Source: Brachynemurus nebulosus (Eukaryota; Arthropoda; Insecta; Neuroptera; Myrmeleontidae). Taken from it: DNA of 64,000 nt. The notes beneath the pieces are model-generated. The model had not been told where the DNA came from. It did not search any database and was given only the letters and a program-made list of their open reading frames with translations. The position numbers were made by a program, and so were the translations under genes. Positions 1 through 11,144 of this stretch are shown in pieces. The DNA is taken from positions 7,517,779 through 7,581,778 of the forward strand of contig JAPWDM010000017.1 of the NCBI GenBank assembly GCA_035578155.1. The letters run 5' to 3'. Every line of letters starts with the position of its first letter. Within the stretch, counting starts at the first letter, position 1.

Positions 1-1
1 T

Positions 2-312
2 CTTGCTGAAGAAATCAATGACAGATTCACTGATTTAAGAAAACTGAAACCTTCTTTTTCCTTCCTAGACAACCCTTTTGCTGTTGCTATTGAAGTGACG
101 GCTGTCCCCTTTCATATCCAATAACAAAGTATATAACAGCAATAGAGTTAGAAATACTTGAACTGCAAGAAGACGAAACGTTAAAAGGACTGAAAAAAAT
201 TGGCGGTTCCACTGTTGATTTTGGAAAAACGTTCCAGCAGAGAAATATTCACTAGCAAAAGAATGTGCTAAGAGACTTATTTCAATTTTTTGAACTACTT
301 ATGCCTATGAGT

Positions 313-315
<3 letters not shown>
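2..315 (+). pseudogene. hAT-type transposase C-terminal remnant
   Basis: Reading forward from base 2 gives a coding-like stretch with phrases such as LAEEINDRFTDLR and FLDNPF, and then, across stops and frame changes, IELEILELQ, EKYSLAKECAKRLISIF and TTYAYES. The order matches the C-terminal dimerisation part of the domesticated or transposon hAT-like proteins of the GTF2IRD2/ZBED5/SCAND3 group (recognised from memory). The catalytic part would lie upstream of the window. In-frame stops occur near base 122 and near base 280, and there is at least one frameshift, so it is dead. It ends directly at a (TA)n array. The family call is inference without a search. Confidence 0.55.

Positions 316-395
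<80 letters not shown>
316..395. repeat. (TA)n microsatellite
   Basis: Uninterrupted alternating TA of about 80 bp. It separates the hAT remnant from the 3' end of the Jockey-clade element and may be the simple-repeat tail or the target of that element. Confidence 0.95.
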
Positions 396-401
<6 letters not shown>

Positions 402-448
402 TTACATGTATGATAATGTCCATGCAATTTTGATGACAGAAGAAGTTT

Positions 449-492
449 GTCATGAGTTTATATCACGTATGTCATGAGTTTATATCACGTAT
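449..492. repeat. 22-bp unit repeated twice at the LINE 3' end
   Basis: The unit beginning gtcatgagtttatatcac occurs at 449-470 and 471-492. The ORF2 stop codon (472-474) falls in the second copy. Short tandem repeats at the 3' terminus are common in Jockey/I-type LINEs and may help template-primed reverse transcription. Confidence 0.8.
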
Positions 493-3159
493 GTCCTGTG
501 GAAGTTTCCGTTTCAGACGTTGAGTAGGGACTTCATTAAGGTGGTATTCTTTAGCTCCTGTACATTCTTCCAATTTATCGATAAAGTTAACGGCGAGTTT
601 TCTAATGAATTGTTCGATAGGTTCAATATTGAATTCCTTATGTAATTGTGTATTTCTTATATACCATGGAGCGTTGACTGCTATGCGGAGGATTTTATTT
701 TGGAAAGTCTGTAGCTTTTTTTTTATTTTTCGCTGAAGTATTTCTCCAAATCGGGCAGGCATATGTAATAATTGGTCGGATTATCGATTTGTAAAATAAG
801 ATTGTGCATTTCTGTTTTAAAGATGTTTTTCTGTTAATGAGTGGATACAGTGCCATTAAACGTTGATTAGCTTGTTGAAGTTTCGTGTTTATATGATCAT
901 TCCATCTTAGTTTTGTATCTAGATGTACTCCCAAATATTTAACTGAATTTAAGTTTCATTTTATTGTTTCATTGGCCAGCGTTAAATTTTCTGTGCGAGG
1001 ATACTTTCTTAATGTGAAAATTTTGGCTTCACATTTGTTAGGATTGACGTTTAACTTCCATCTATTGAACCAGTTGTTAAGCTCATTAAGCATGAATTGG
1101 TTTTGTGCTATAGCAGTCTCGACTTTAACATTTTGGGTGATTACAGCAGTATCGTCAGCGAACATTCCTATAATCATTTCATTGTAACATGGTATATCGT
1201 ACATGTAAATGTTAAAGAGCGTGGGACCTAGTATCGATCCTTGAGCTATGCCAGCTTTTATATCTCTAAGACTTGATAAAGTTCCATTCATACTTACAGC
1301 AAATTTTCGATTGCTTAAAAAGGATTTGATTATATCAAGTAAGTATGGTGGTATTTTGATATTTTTCAGTTTTTTTACTAGTCCCGTGTGCCAGACTCGG
1401 TCGAAAGCATTTTGAATGTCGAGAAAGGTTACAACGGTAAATTTTTTTTCTTCATAACCACGTTCGATTATGTTTACAAGCCTTAGAAGTTGATGGTTAG
1501 TCGAGTGATTAGTTTTAAAACCGAACTGAAAATGCGGGATGATATTATTTTCTTCGAGATGTCTGTCCAGCCGTTTTTTAATAATTTTTTCGAATAATTT
1601 GGACATTGTTGGCAACAAACTTATTGGTCGATAACTTTCTGGTTTGTTTTTTTCTTTCTGGGGTTTGTGAATTAAGAAAATGTGAGCAATTTTCCAAGTA
1701 TCTGGAAAATATCCTATGGTCAAACATCTATTAAAGATTGAAGTTAGAAAAGCAATTATGGGTCGATTTAGATGTTTTAATATTACATTTGAGATGCCGT
1801 CATGACCAGGGGATTTTTTGTTTTGAAAGTATTGTAGTGTTGTTACAACCTCGCTAGGAGTGGTAAATTCAATATTGTTATTTAAAGTATTTATAGTGGT
1901 TGTGTTTTCGATAGCTGTATTATTCGTTGTAACAGAAATATTGAACGTGTTTTCAAGATGATTGGCCATGGCTTCACATTTTTCTTTATCGCTATTGTAG
2001 GTTAGTGTACCGATCGTTAAAGGTGGAATATTTGTCGGTATTCGTAGAATTCGGCGTGTGCTTTTCCATATATTAGGATCGCGAGGATCTAGATCTGCGA
2101 GGTATTGCTGATATTGTGAGTATCGGTATTCATCTAGTAATTTATTTAGTTGGTGTGTTAGATTATTGAGTTCTTTCTTACTATTTACGCTTTTTGTTTT
2201 TTGCCAAATTCTACGTAATTTGTTTTTTTCTTTGATTAAATTGACGATATAACGGGGCAATAATTCTTTATGTTGGACGACATTCAAATTAGAATTTGGT
2301 GTTGAGGAATTTTTTGCGGCCAAAATTATTCCTTTAATAAGATTTTCAACTGCTGTATCAATATTATCTTTGGAGTGAAGATTTCTGTTCAACTGAACTG
2401 TGGTTTCAAGCTCCTGACTAAATTTTTCCCAGTTTATTTTTCCGTAAAGAAATGTTTTTGTGGGAAACTTATTTTGAATGGTTTCGTTGAATGATACTAT
2501 TACAGGAAGATGATCAGAAATTAAGTCGGGAATTACTTCTTGATATATTGGTAAGGAAAAGTTTTTATGTAGGACGATATCTAATATGTCAGGTTGATGA
2601 TTTTGATTGTATGGGTAATGAGTGGGATCGGAAGGAGTTTGTAAGATAATACTGTATTTATTTAGTATTGATTCTAATTTGATTCCATTAGGATTATTTT
2701 TAAAGCAACCCCAGATAGTGTTTTTACAATTTATGTCACCAAGCAATAATGTTGGGTCGTACTATCAAATATTTTATGGATATCCTGTTCTATTATGCGG
2801 AGATTTGGACGTTTGTATGCTGAGATAATTCGAAGTTTGCCATTATTAATTGAGCTAATTTCAATGGCAACAGCTTCTACATTTTGCAATGGAGGTAATT
2901 TTATTTCATGACTGGCAATTCTTCGTTTTACTAGCAACATTACTCCTCCCGATGCTACAGGAGAAGATCGATCGGTTCTGTAAATGTTATAACCAGGTAT
3001 TTTTATGACTTCATTAGGATCTAAATGACTTTCTGAGATAGCTGCTATATCAATGTTATGCACAGAGAGAAGATGTGTGAGTATCGCTCTTTTATCTCGA
3101 ACACCATCTATGTTCCAGTTTAGTATTTTGGTGTTATTTATTGTTTTCGTGGACTCCAT
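472..3159 (-). pseudogene. Jockey-clade ORF2: endonuclease and reverse transcriptase, broken
   Basis: Starts at 3159, 26 bp inside the end of ORF1 and in another frame. The N-terminal part (to about 2731) is an exonuclease-endonuclease-phosphatase domain that nicks target DNA (LNWNIDGVRDKR, SESHLDP, SGGVMLLV). The middle (2746-956) completes this domain with GDINCKN and carries the RT fingers and palm: SYRPISLLPTMSKLFEKI, TFLDIQNAFDRVWH, GIAQGSILGP and the catalytic FADD in GMFADDTAV. The C-terminal part runs to 472. Breaks: a one-base loss near 2740, an in-frame TGA at 956-958, and a frameshift in a homopolymer run near 715-725. The rest reads cleanly, so inactivation looks fairly recent. 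Function in life would be target-primed reverse transcription. Confidence 0.88.
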
Positions 3160-4441
3160 TATTAAAAATAGATGAGAATAGCGTTACGAGAAATGATTTG
3201 ATAGCAGGTATGAAGGGCTTGATTAATTCGATAATCATATGTGTTAAATTGTCACTTACCATTTCTGGATTGTCTTGCTGTTGGTGATTACTAGCGGGTG
3301 GATTTTGATTACAGGAGCTATACGTATTCCTTAGGACAGATGCGTAAGAGCGTCGAGTTTGTTCGTGATTAGAAGTGAGAGTTTGTGTAGAACGGGGTTG
3401 ATTAGGTTGTTGTTCCGTTGAAAACTGTGGTAGTGGTGTTGTTGTGGCACGAAACTGTCTTCTCTGATTGTTAGGGTTTAACTTCGTTTTTATTTCTGTG
3501 TAGTGTGGACAGCCCCTGTAGTTGGCCGGATGATTGGAACCACAATTAACACATTGCGGAGGTTGTGTTTTTGATTTTTTGCATTCCGAATAGTGGTGCT
3601 TTTCAGTGCACTTAACGCAACGTGGATCCAATTTACAAAAATTTTTGGTATGACCAAACCTTTGACACTTAGTGCATTGCGGAATTTCGTTGCTTTTTCT
3701 CCTCGGCTCTACTGATATTTCTGCTCTGTATAAGTGGCGAAGGTTGTAGATGTCTTTATAGTTATCGATTTTATACAGTTCGACAACACATAGGGGAGTC
3801 GGATCTTTGTTTTTATTTTTTAATCGGGTTACGTTCTTAATAGGATATTTTTCGAACAATTCTTCTTTGATGTCTAATTCAGTGAGAGAATATGGCACAT
3901 TCCGAAGTACTACAGAAAAAACTTTTTCATCTGGTGGGCAGAAAGTATGATAGTTTACTTTGTTTTCGTCATAATATTTGGTGACAGTTCGAAAGTCCGA
4001 TGCTGATGTTAAATTAACTTTAACCATTAGATTAGATTTTTGATTTGTTGAGAATGGAGACTTGGTCAATCGAACTAAATCGTGATAGATAGCTTGATAA
4101 TTGTTAACTTCATGTAAAAATATCGGTGGTATTTTGGATTGTTGATTTTCAGTTTCGTTTGTATCCATTTCAGCTTCATCATCGGAAAGTACATAATACC
4201 GATTTTTTGTGGGCACATTATATTGAAGGTTATTTTGTGAACTTGGTTGTGATTTCTCTGCACTGGATGTTTTATCCGATTCATCTGAACAAGGTGTTGT
4301 ATTTGATTGAACTGCAGGTGTTACATTTGATTTATTCGTATCACTAATTGTGATTATTTCTTCAGCACTTTTTGGCGCAAACATAATATTAATATTTTTA
4401 TGTACTTTTTTCTTAATAATTTTGCTTGCGTTTGAAACCAT
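3134..4441 (-). CDS. Jockey-clade ORF1 protein, PRE_C2HC and zinc knuckles
   Basis: Intact 435-residue frame. Residues 1-100 are Ser/Thr/Asn-rich and probably disordered. Residues about 130-245 resemble the RRM-like PRE_C2HC region (VFSVVLRNVPYSLTELDIKE). Three consecutive zinc knuckles lie at about 256-311 (CTKCQRFGHTKNFC, CVKCTEKHHYSEC, CVNCGSNHPANYRGC). A Gln/Asn/Ser-rich linker and a hydrophobic end follow. Such proteins bind the element RNA and act as nucleic-acid chaperones. The stop overlaps the ORF2 start by 26 bp, consistent with termination-reinitiation or a similar mechanism for ORF2. No host role is implied. Confidence 0.9.
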   Translation of the reverse strand: MVSNASKIIKKKVHKNINIMFAPKSAEEIITISDTNKSNVTPAVQSNTTPCSDESDKTSSAEKSQPSSQNNLQYNVPTKNRYYVLSDDEAEMDTNETENQQSKIPPIFLHEVNNYQAIYHDLVRLTKSPFSTNQKSNLMVKVNLTSASDFRTVTKYYDENKVNYHTFCPPDEKVFSVVLRNVPYSLTELDIKEELFEKYPIKNVTRLKNKNKDPTPLCVVELYKIDNYKDIYNLRHLYRAEISVEPRRKSNEIPQCTKCQRFGHTKNFCKLDPRCVKCTEKHHYSECKKSKTQPPQCVNCGSNHPANYRGCPHYTEIKTKLNPNNQRRQFRATTTPLPQFSTEQQPNQPRSTQTLTSNHEQTRRSYASVLRNTYSSCNQNPPASNHQQQDNPEMVSDNLTHMIIELIKPFIPAIKSFLVTLFSSIFNNGVHENNK

Positions 4442-4702
4442 ATATTTTTATTGATAACATGTTTTTAGTTAATATTATTAAATGTTGTGCCTCTCTCTCA
4501 CAGAGAGGCCAACCGAGCTTTGCTACTATGTATAAGTACTTCTATTGATGAGTGTTGTTATCGACAAGGATAAATTATTTAAATATATTAATAGATGTTT
4601 TTATAATTATTACGTGAATTAATTAGTTATTACAACAAACAATATTACACAACAATACTATGATGTACACTCGACAAATACATCGCGATCAATGAATTAC
4701 TT
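4442..4702 (-). other. Probable LINE 5' leader, with hairpin
   Basis: AT-rich non-coding stretch upstream of ORF1. It contains an 8-bp inverted repeat, GCCTCTCT (4489-4496) and AGAGAGGC (4502-4509), with a 5-base loop. It probably includes the internal promoter and the LINE 5' end, but the exact junction with the neighbouring Gypsy LTR block is not visible. Confidence 0.4.
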
Positions 4703-5095
4703 TGTTGCTACTTTACAAATTTCCTAAATTTTAATAATTTACATTGTAATTGTTAATTAACCAAGAAATTGTTGTTAATTATTTATTGTAACAAATACTT
4801 TTATCACTCAATAATCTAATTTGTTTTGTACAAAACTTCATTTGGGAACAATCTGGAACATACCTTCACGACCCTGAAATTGTACCAAAAATTGTACAAT
4901 TAAACATTTAAAACAAAAAATATATGTAAGACTGAACTAGCCAAAGCAAAAATAAATTTTAATTCAAACTGAAAATTTTTATTATTTAAAATTTTCCTTT
5001 TATTTTTTTTCAGGCAATAAGAAACTTTCTTAATTTCAAACATTTAAAATTTTATTTTAAATAAATTTCTTTTAATTACTTCGAATTCTCTAACA
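4703..5095 (+). repeat. 5' LTR-homologous block
   Basis: Aligns by eye with 13292-13675. Shared landmarks are tttcctaaattttaataattt, gaacaatctggaaca, ttgtaccaaaaattgtacaa, gactgaactagccaaag, and the ending ctaaca. A TG start (4703) and CA end (5095) can be proposed, but the left boundary is uncertain because the same flank is not purine-rich at the 3' copy and the LINE abuts here. Confidence 0.7.
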
Positions 5096-5101
5096 AATAT
5101 T

Positions 5102-5120
5102 TTGGCGCGGCCAACATTGG
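5102..5120 (+). other. Primer-binding-site-like sequence
   Basis: TTGGCGCGGCCAACATTGG lies seven bases after the proposed LTR end. A TGGCGC start just inside the LTR is typical of Gypsy primer-binding sites complementary to a tRNA 3' end. I cannot assign the tRNA. Confidence 0.45.
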
Positions 5121-5492
5121 GGCCCGAAATTTTTCAGATTGTTCCTAAACATTTCTATTTTCTCTTTTGTGACTTTTGTATTTTCTTCGATATTAACATT
5201 TTTTTATTGTAGGTAGCCCAATTTTTGAAAAAGGAGTCCGATCGTGATTGCGTTGTGTATTGGATTTTAAGCCGTTTTTATTTTAATACTGTCGAAATCC
5301 GGGATATGGTTATTGTGGATTTTATTACCCAAACGGAGTTCGATGTTTTGAGTATGAATCTTTTTTTTACTTCAGCAATTTCGTAAGTGACTTTTTCTAA
5401 TTACCTTTCTTTATTTATCCTATTTCCTTTTCTCGTCTGTCTATCTGTTAATACTGTTAATACTTTGAATATTTTGAATTTTTTTCTTTAAT

Positions 5493-6683
5493 ATGGACAC
5501 ACACGTAAGCTTTGTTGGTCTTAAATGAGACGAACTCGCCTATGAACTTTTACGTCATGGTCGCAGTGCCACTGCACTTACTGCCAGACAGATGTCTGCT
5601 ATACTTAACTCAGGCTTAGAAATAGATCAAACTTTTGCCCCACCATTAGTTGGTGAAATTGGCACATTACAGGCCAAATACAGTCAGTTGTGCTCTGAAG
5701 TTCGTTTGTTTGTCGGTACGGAGGAGTCCTTAGAATATCAATACCTTTCTAATAGAATTGCACATTTCTTACGTAGATTAAACCTCGTTAGAAACCATCG
5801 TTACCGAGATGAGAATTCAGTGCCTCTCATTGAACAAGCTACGTTATTAGAAAATTCATTTAATGACCTAGACTCTGAACTTTTGGAGCGTACTAGGCAT
5901 ATCATTGCTAACGTTCCTATGGCGGTTCAACACGCTGTACAAACTTATAAACCTCCACCTGTTTATAAGTGGAACATTAAATTTAATGGTTCTGGTAACG
6001 TACAAGAATTTATAGATCGTGTTCATGAATTGGCAGAAGCACGACACGTGTCACATCACGATCTTTTCGTCTCTGCCGTAGATCTATTTGAGGGTTCGGC
6101 ATTGAATTGGTACCGAGCGACTAAACCTGACCTACAGTCGTGGGACCAGCTCTTAGATTCTTTGCGAAAACATTACGGTCTGTCTACTTCAGATGACGCC
6201 ATCTGGAAAGACATTTACAATATTAAACAGGGCCCTACGGAAAGGACGGTAGATCTTTTTATTCGCCTTAAGCAATTATTTGCAAAGCTTTCGGTACAAC
6301 CGGATGACTCACGTAAGATAGATATTATTACCTCCGCTTTATCAAAAGACAATAGTTTACTAGTGTCCATCGGCATGTGTGACACTATGGACAAACTGTA
6401 CACACTTTGTGCACAGCTTGACCGAGTAAAAGCCGAACACGTATCACCTCGCGTAAATAGTACATCACCTAGTTTTCCGTCGACGTCTCGATCATCTACC
6501 AGTAACGTTTCAAATAAGTCAGTACGTTTTATATCCTCTATGAAATGTTATAACTGCCGCCAGGAAGGCCATCATTTCCGGGATTGCGATAAACCTAAAA
6601 CCCGTTATTGCTACCGCTGTGGAGCCCCTGACGTCACTGTTAGGACTTGCTCCAAATGTAATAAATCTTTAAACGCCAAGTAG
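5493..6683 (+). pseudogene. gag: Gypsy gag with one in-frame TGA
   Basis: The likely start is the ATG at 5493. The frame continues after a TGA at 5526-5528 with coding-like sequence (DELAYELLRHGRSATALTAR) into the 363-residue open part that begins at the ATG at 5592. Counting from 5592, residues about 125-197 are the retrotransposon gag capsid domain (YKWNIKFNGSGNVQEF, FEGSALNWYRA), and a zinc knuckle CYNCRQEGHHFRDC lies at 319-332. A second Cys motif (CYRCG...C) lacks the usual His. Gag packages the RNA into particles. The stop at 6681 follows a -1 slippery heptamer. An Arg CGA or AGA codon mutated to TGA is the simplest reading of the early stop. Confidence 0.85.
6668..6674 (+). promoter_or_regulatory. 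Gag-pol -1 frameshift heptamer TTTAAAC
   Basis: In the gag frame this reads T TTA AAC, an exact X XXY YYZ slippery site, three codons before the gag stop TAG (6681-6683). Pol continues in the -1 frame. A candidate downstream stem pairs CGCCTC (6705-6710) with GAGGCG (6739-6744). The heptamer is seen directly. Its use is inferred from retroviral and Gypsy precedent. Confidence 0.75.
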
Positions 6684-9600
6684 GCTTCCGTTTGAATCGT
6701 CGGTCGCCTCCTTCGGTTAACAAATCGATTCGTTCGATGAGGCGTGATTCTGAAGAATAGACTTCATGGTTATCTACGGTTCGCAAATTTTGTGTTCAAC
6801 CACCACCTAACAATAATTGTGAAAATCCGACGTACTCATTTGTTTAAGTCAATAACGACTCTCGTCCTTACGTCCGTCTGTATATCTCTGGACGTAAAGT
6901 CCTCGGCTTAATCGACTCCGGTGCTGCCGTGACAGCAATTAGTTCAAAATTTTACGACCAAATTAAACATAACCTTCCACCGTTATGTAAGTTAAGCCCA
7001 TTTACCCAGATCACTGTCGCAAATAGTTCGTCTTGTGAAATAAAAGGAAAAGCTTTTATTCCGTATAAATTTCATAACCTTATGTACACCGTACCTACGC
7101 TGGTTATTGAAGGTCTCTCCAATGATCTTTTATTAGGAGTGGACTTTATCAAGAAATTTTGTATTTCGGTCGACTTTGCTCGTAGCACATATCAGTTCGT
7201 CGGTTCTGATATCTGTTCACTAGAGCAAATTCAATCATTAACTGATGACCAACAGCGTAAACTAGAAAATTTAATTAAAAGCTTTCCACAACCAGATAAC
7301 TTGCCCTGCACATCTGCTATCGTACACAAAATCGATACTGGCGATGCCCAACCAATTAAACAGCGGAATTACGTTGTGTCAAAACCTATCCACGATTTTA
7401 TCAATCAAGAGGTTGATAGAATGTTGTCTTTGGATATTATAGAAGCCGCTCAGAGTCCCTGGAACAATCCGATTGTGGTAGTTAATAAGAAATCCACTGA
7501 TGGAAGTCCTAAGTTTCGATTTTGCCTTGATTTTCGGAAACTTAACGCAGTTACCAAAAAACATGCATATCCACTACCATTTATGCATCAGATACTTGAC
7601 CGTTTAGGTAATGCGAGTTGGTTCACTACGTTAGACCTTAAGTCCGCCTTTTGGCAAATCCCTTTAGATCCTAGTAGCCGTTCTAAGTGTGCATTTTCTG
7701 TACCTGGACGTGGCCAATTTCAGCCAAAACGAATGATGTTTGGATTAACCAATGCGCCTGCTACTCAGCAATGTTTAGTGGATACTATTTTAGGTCCTGG
7801 TCTCGAACCTTATGTCTTTGTGTACCTTGATGATATAGTCATTGCTAATGCATCTTTTGATGAACACATCAAAGCTTTATATGAGGTGCTAACTCGTTTG
7901 AAAGCAGCAAATCTGACGCTTTCTTTAGAGAAATGCCATTTCGCGAAACGCGAAATTAAATATCTTGGTTTCGTAATAAATTCCTCAGGTATACAAGTTG
8001 ATTCCGATAAGACCAGCGCAATTGCCACTTATCCAATACCTAAATCAGTTAAACAAGTCCGTTCATTTTTGGGAATAGTATCGTGGTTCCGTTGATGGAT
8101 TCCACATTTTTCGGAACTTGCTGCTCCTCTAGTTAAACTTACGAGGAAACATTGTAAGTGGAATTGGGACGATACCACCCAAAAATCTTTTGATGTTTTA
8201 AAGAAATGTTTATTATCACCACCCATACTTAGCTGTCCGGATCCGAACTTACCATATACGATACACTGTGACGCGTCCAACTTTTCTCTCGGTAGTTGTT
8301 TAACGCAGCAAACCGCTGATGGTCAGGAAAAAGTAATTGCATACGCTTCCCGTGCGCTTACTAAAAATGAAATTAACTTTTCCGTAACCGAAAAGGAGTT
8401 ACTCTCGATCTTGTGGTCGATTAATAAATTCCGAGGTTACGTTGAGGCCACCCGTTTTACGGTTGTTACGGATCATTTTGCCTTGAAGTGGTTACACAAC
8501 TTGAAAAACCCTTCAGGTCGACTAGCACGCTGGAGTCTGCAATTGCAGTCATATGATTTCAATATCATACATAGAAAGGGATCATCCCATACGTTGCCTG
8601 ACGGTTTGTCCCGTATACCTACCGACATTAACTTAATTGAAGTTACTAATACTCATTATGATCGTTGGTATCGGAGAATGTTAGCTAAAGTTGAACGGTT
8701 TCCCGACAAATTTTCCCACTGGAAAATTGAAGATGGCAAATTATATAAATTCTGTACACCTGTTAACCCACTAAATATAGATGAAGATCCTTGGAAGTTA
8801 GTATTACCCACTTCACTCCGTACAAACGCTTTGAGTGAATGCCACGACAATGTTACTTCCGGACATTTTGGTGTTTATAAAACCTTATGCCGTTTATCCC
8901 AATTTTATTATTGGCCAGGCTTACGCACCGACGTTCTACGTTATTGTCGATCATGCCAGGTTTGTGCTCAGCACAAAATCGAACGTAAGTTACCTGCCGG
9001 ATTTATAGGTAAGCGAGTTATCGATAAACCCTGGTCAGTCTTATGTACTGATCTCGGAGGCCCATATCCCATGTCTACTAACCGAAATCGTCACGTTTTC
9101 GTTCTTTCAGATTTATTTACCAAATATACATTAATTTTTCCACTACGTGAAGCAAACGCGAAAAATATTTTAAAAATATTTGATAAGGTATTCCTTACTT
9201 TTGGGTTTTGTGATACCATAATTTGCGACAATGGCACACAGTACGTATCTGGTCCAGTACAACAATATTTTAAAGACCACAATGTACAGGTTCAGCTTTC
9301 TCCTAAATACCATCCACAGAGTAATCCCGCTGAACGTGCTATTCAAACCGTAAAAACCCTAATTGCTTCATATATTAACGAAAATCAACGAGATTGGGAT
9401 TCGAATTTAGACGCCTTTAACTTCGCTATAAATTCCGCAGTACATCACACTACTCAATTTTCACCCGCATACCTTATGTTCGGTCGTGAATTTAAATTAT
9501 TAGGTACCCCATCATCTCAAAATCCTGTACCTTTCGACATTGACCTCAATAACTGTCCTGAACGTATACGTAATTTATCGAATGCATGTCGTATTGTTCG

Positions 9601-9877
9601 TGAACGTATTGCTAGCTCACAGGAAAGTAGCGCTAATCGATACAATTTACGTCACCGTTTTGCTTCATTTAATATAGGCGACTACGTTTGGAAAAGACAT
9701 TTTCCATTATCAAGTGCTGGTGAATACTTTAGCTCCAAATTAGCACCTAAATTTATCAAATGTCAAATATCTAATAAACTTTCTGACAGCCGTTACGAGT
9801 TAGTATCTATCGATGGTAAAAATTTAGGCACATACCATGTCTCTATGTTAAAACCATACGTTGAGCGCCAACAATAA
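6684..9877 (+). pseudogene. pol: Gypsy pol: protease, RT, RNase H, integrase, with stops
   Basis: The -1 frame after the slippery site has TAG at 6758-6760, TAA at 6845-6847 and TGA at 8093-8095. Otherwise it is one frame to 9877. Protease: LIDSGAAVTAIS with the catalytic Asp at 6914-6916. RT: FCLDFRKLNAVT, TLDLKSAFWQIPL, and YLDD at 7823-7834. RNase H: IHCDASNFSLG, TEKELLSILW and VVTDHFALKWL. Integrase: an HHCC zinc domain (GHFGVYKTL...CRSCQVC), then the core Asp in CTDLGGPYP, the DNG at 9226 and the Glu of NPAERAIQ at 9332. It ends KPYVERQQ. The TGA at 8093 sits where FRR/FRW is expected. Apart from the stops the catalytic residues are all present. Confidence 0.9.
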
Positions 9878-10646
9878 AAATCAATTTAGTAGTCCATATT
9901 ATCTATATTACCTGTCATTTACGTTCCTTTGTTATTTTTCCTATTATCTCTTATTTTATCTTTTCACTACGTTTAATTATTCCTTTTATTGTACGTAAAT
10001 ACACTGTTACATTTTTACAAAATTTGGTGATTACCTTTTTTTTCTAATTTACATTCAGTCCGTCTGCCGTTATCAGTCCGTCTGTCATTTATATATCGCC
10101 GCACTGCCTCGGCATCCAGAATTTGGCAGTTGGCCGTTCTTTACAATCGTTTTGCCATTGGAGGTAAAAATCCTCAAGAAATTGCGATTAAAATGACTCT
10201 ACCAACTTGTCATTTATATTTTTATATGGTGACAGCCAATTTTTGTAGTCATTTATTCTCATTTTATCTCTTCTAGTCCGTCCGTTCGTCTTTTACCCTT
10301 CACTTTAACATTTGTAGTCCGTCCGTTCGTCTAAATTACTCCTATTAACCTCTATTTGTCACCAAAGTTAACTTATACTCAATTTATATTACTGTCCTTA
10401 ATGAAATGTAATATATCTTTACCTTTAAATTGCTATCTGATTTTATTTAGTGGTCATTGGGTACTTTTTCTATATGTAATAAATGTATATTTACGTTACT
10501 CTCTATTACATTTAAAATTTAACTGTTTTTGCCTTTTTATAAATTTACTCCTTACTTAAAATTGCATTTACCTTACGTGTCACACGACAAGAACCTTCGT
10601 ATTCATACTCGAACAATTTTTCCTATTTAATTATATTTACGTTTCC

Positions 10647-10740
10647 GTTTACTCAGGCTTTTCCTGAAGGTAAACGAAGGCCTTTAGTTAACATTTCGCG
10701 ATGTTGCTTGGGGCACGACATGAATTTGAAATCATGTCAT
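10647..10740 (+). repeat. Structured RNA unit, copy 1 (three hairpins)
   Basis: Hairpin I: GTTTAC-TCAGG pairs with CCTGA-ag-GTAAAC (10647-10675). Hairpin II: AACAT with ATGTT (10690-10705). Hairpin III: GACATGA with TCATGTC (10717-10738), then catttaatttt. The linker holds GAAGG and cttggggca, shared with copy 2. Confidence 0.65.
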
Positions 10741-10846
10741 TTAATTTTGTATATTTATATTTTTCTCTCTGCATTACCTATATTCTCTTTACCTTATTTA
10801 TATTTTTCTTATTAAATTAGTTAAGATTTAGTTAGTAAGTATCTTC

Positions 10847-10940
10847 CGTTTCGTCAGGTGTCAACTTGATCGAAACGAAGGCTCTTTGCTAATGTTGACT
10901 GACATTACTTGGGGCATGACATAAACAGAAATTATGTCAT
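10847..10940 (+). repeat. Structured RNA unit, copy 2 (three hairpins)
   Basis: Hairpin I: CGTTTCG with CGAAACG (10847-10877). Hairpin II: TAATGT with ACATTA (10890-10907). Hairpin III: GACATAA with TTATGTC (10918-10938), then catttaac. Stems keep pairing while bases differ from copy 1. Confidence 0.65.
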
Positions 10941-11144
10941 TTAACATTAATATTTCTCTAATTTACGTTATCTTTATTTTGCGTTTACCTTTCGTAATAG
11001 AATCATTACGTTTTCTTTACCTTTTTGTATTACCTTTATGTACTAAAATTTAATTAGGGTTAATTAGCACTAAAATTAGTTTAACATTTAGTACTTTAAA
11101 AAATTTAGTTTATAGAATAGTAATAATTTAATTTAGTGTGCCAC

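Larger units (their letters stand above)
396..4690 (-). mobile_element. Jockey-clade non-LTR retrotransposon, minus strand
   Basis: On the minus strand the order is a 5' leader (about 4442-4690), ORF1 with a PRE_C2HC-like domain and zinc knuckles, an overlapping ORF2 with endonuclease and reverse transcriptase, then a short 3' tail reaching the (TA)n at 316-395. Two ORFs, CCHC knuckles in ORF1 and an apurinic-type endonuclease in ORF2 are the hallmarks of the Jockey clade. The copy is almost full length but ORF2 has two frameshifts and one stop. Boundaries are approximate: the 5' end lies somewhere between about 4510 and 4700, next to a Gypsy LTR block, and I see no clear target duplication. 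Confidence 0.85.
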
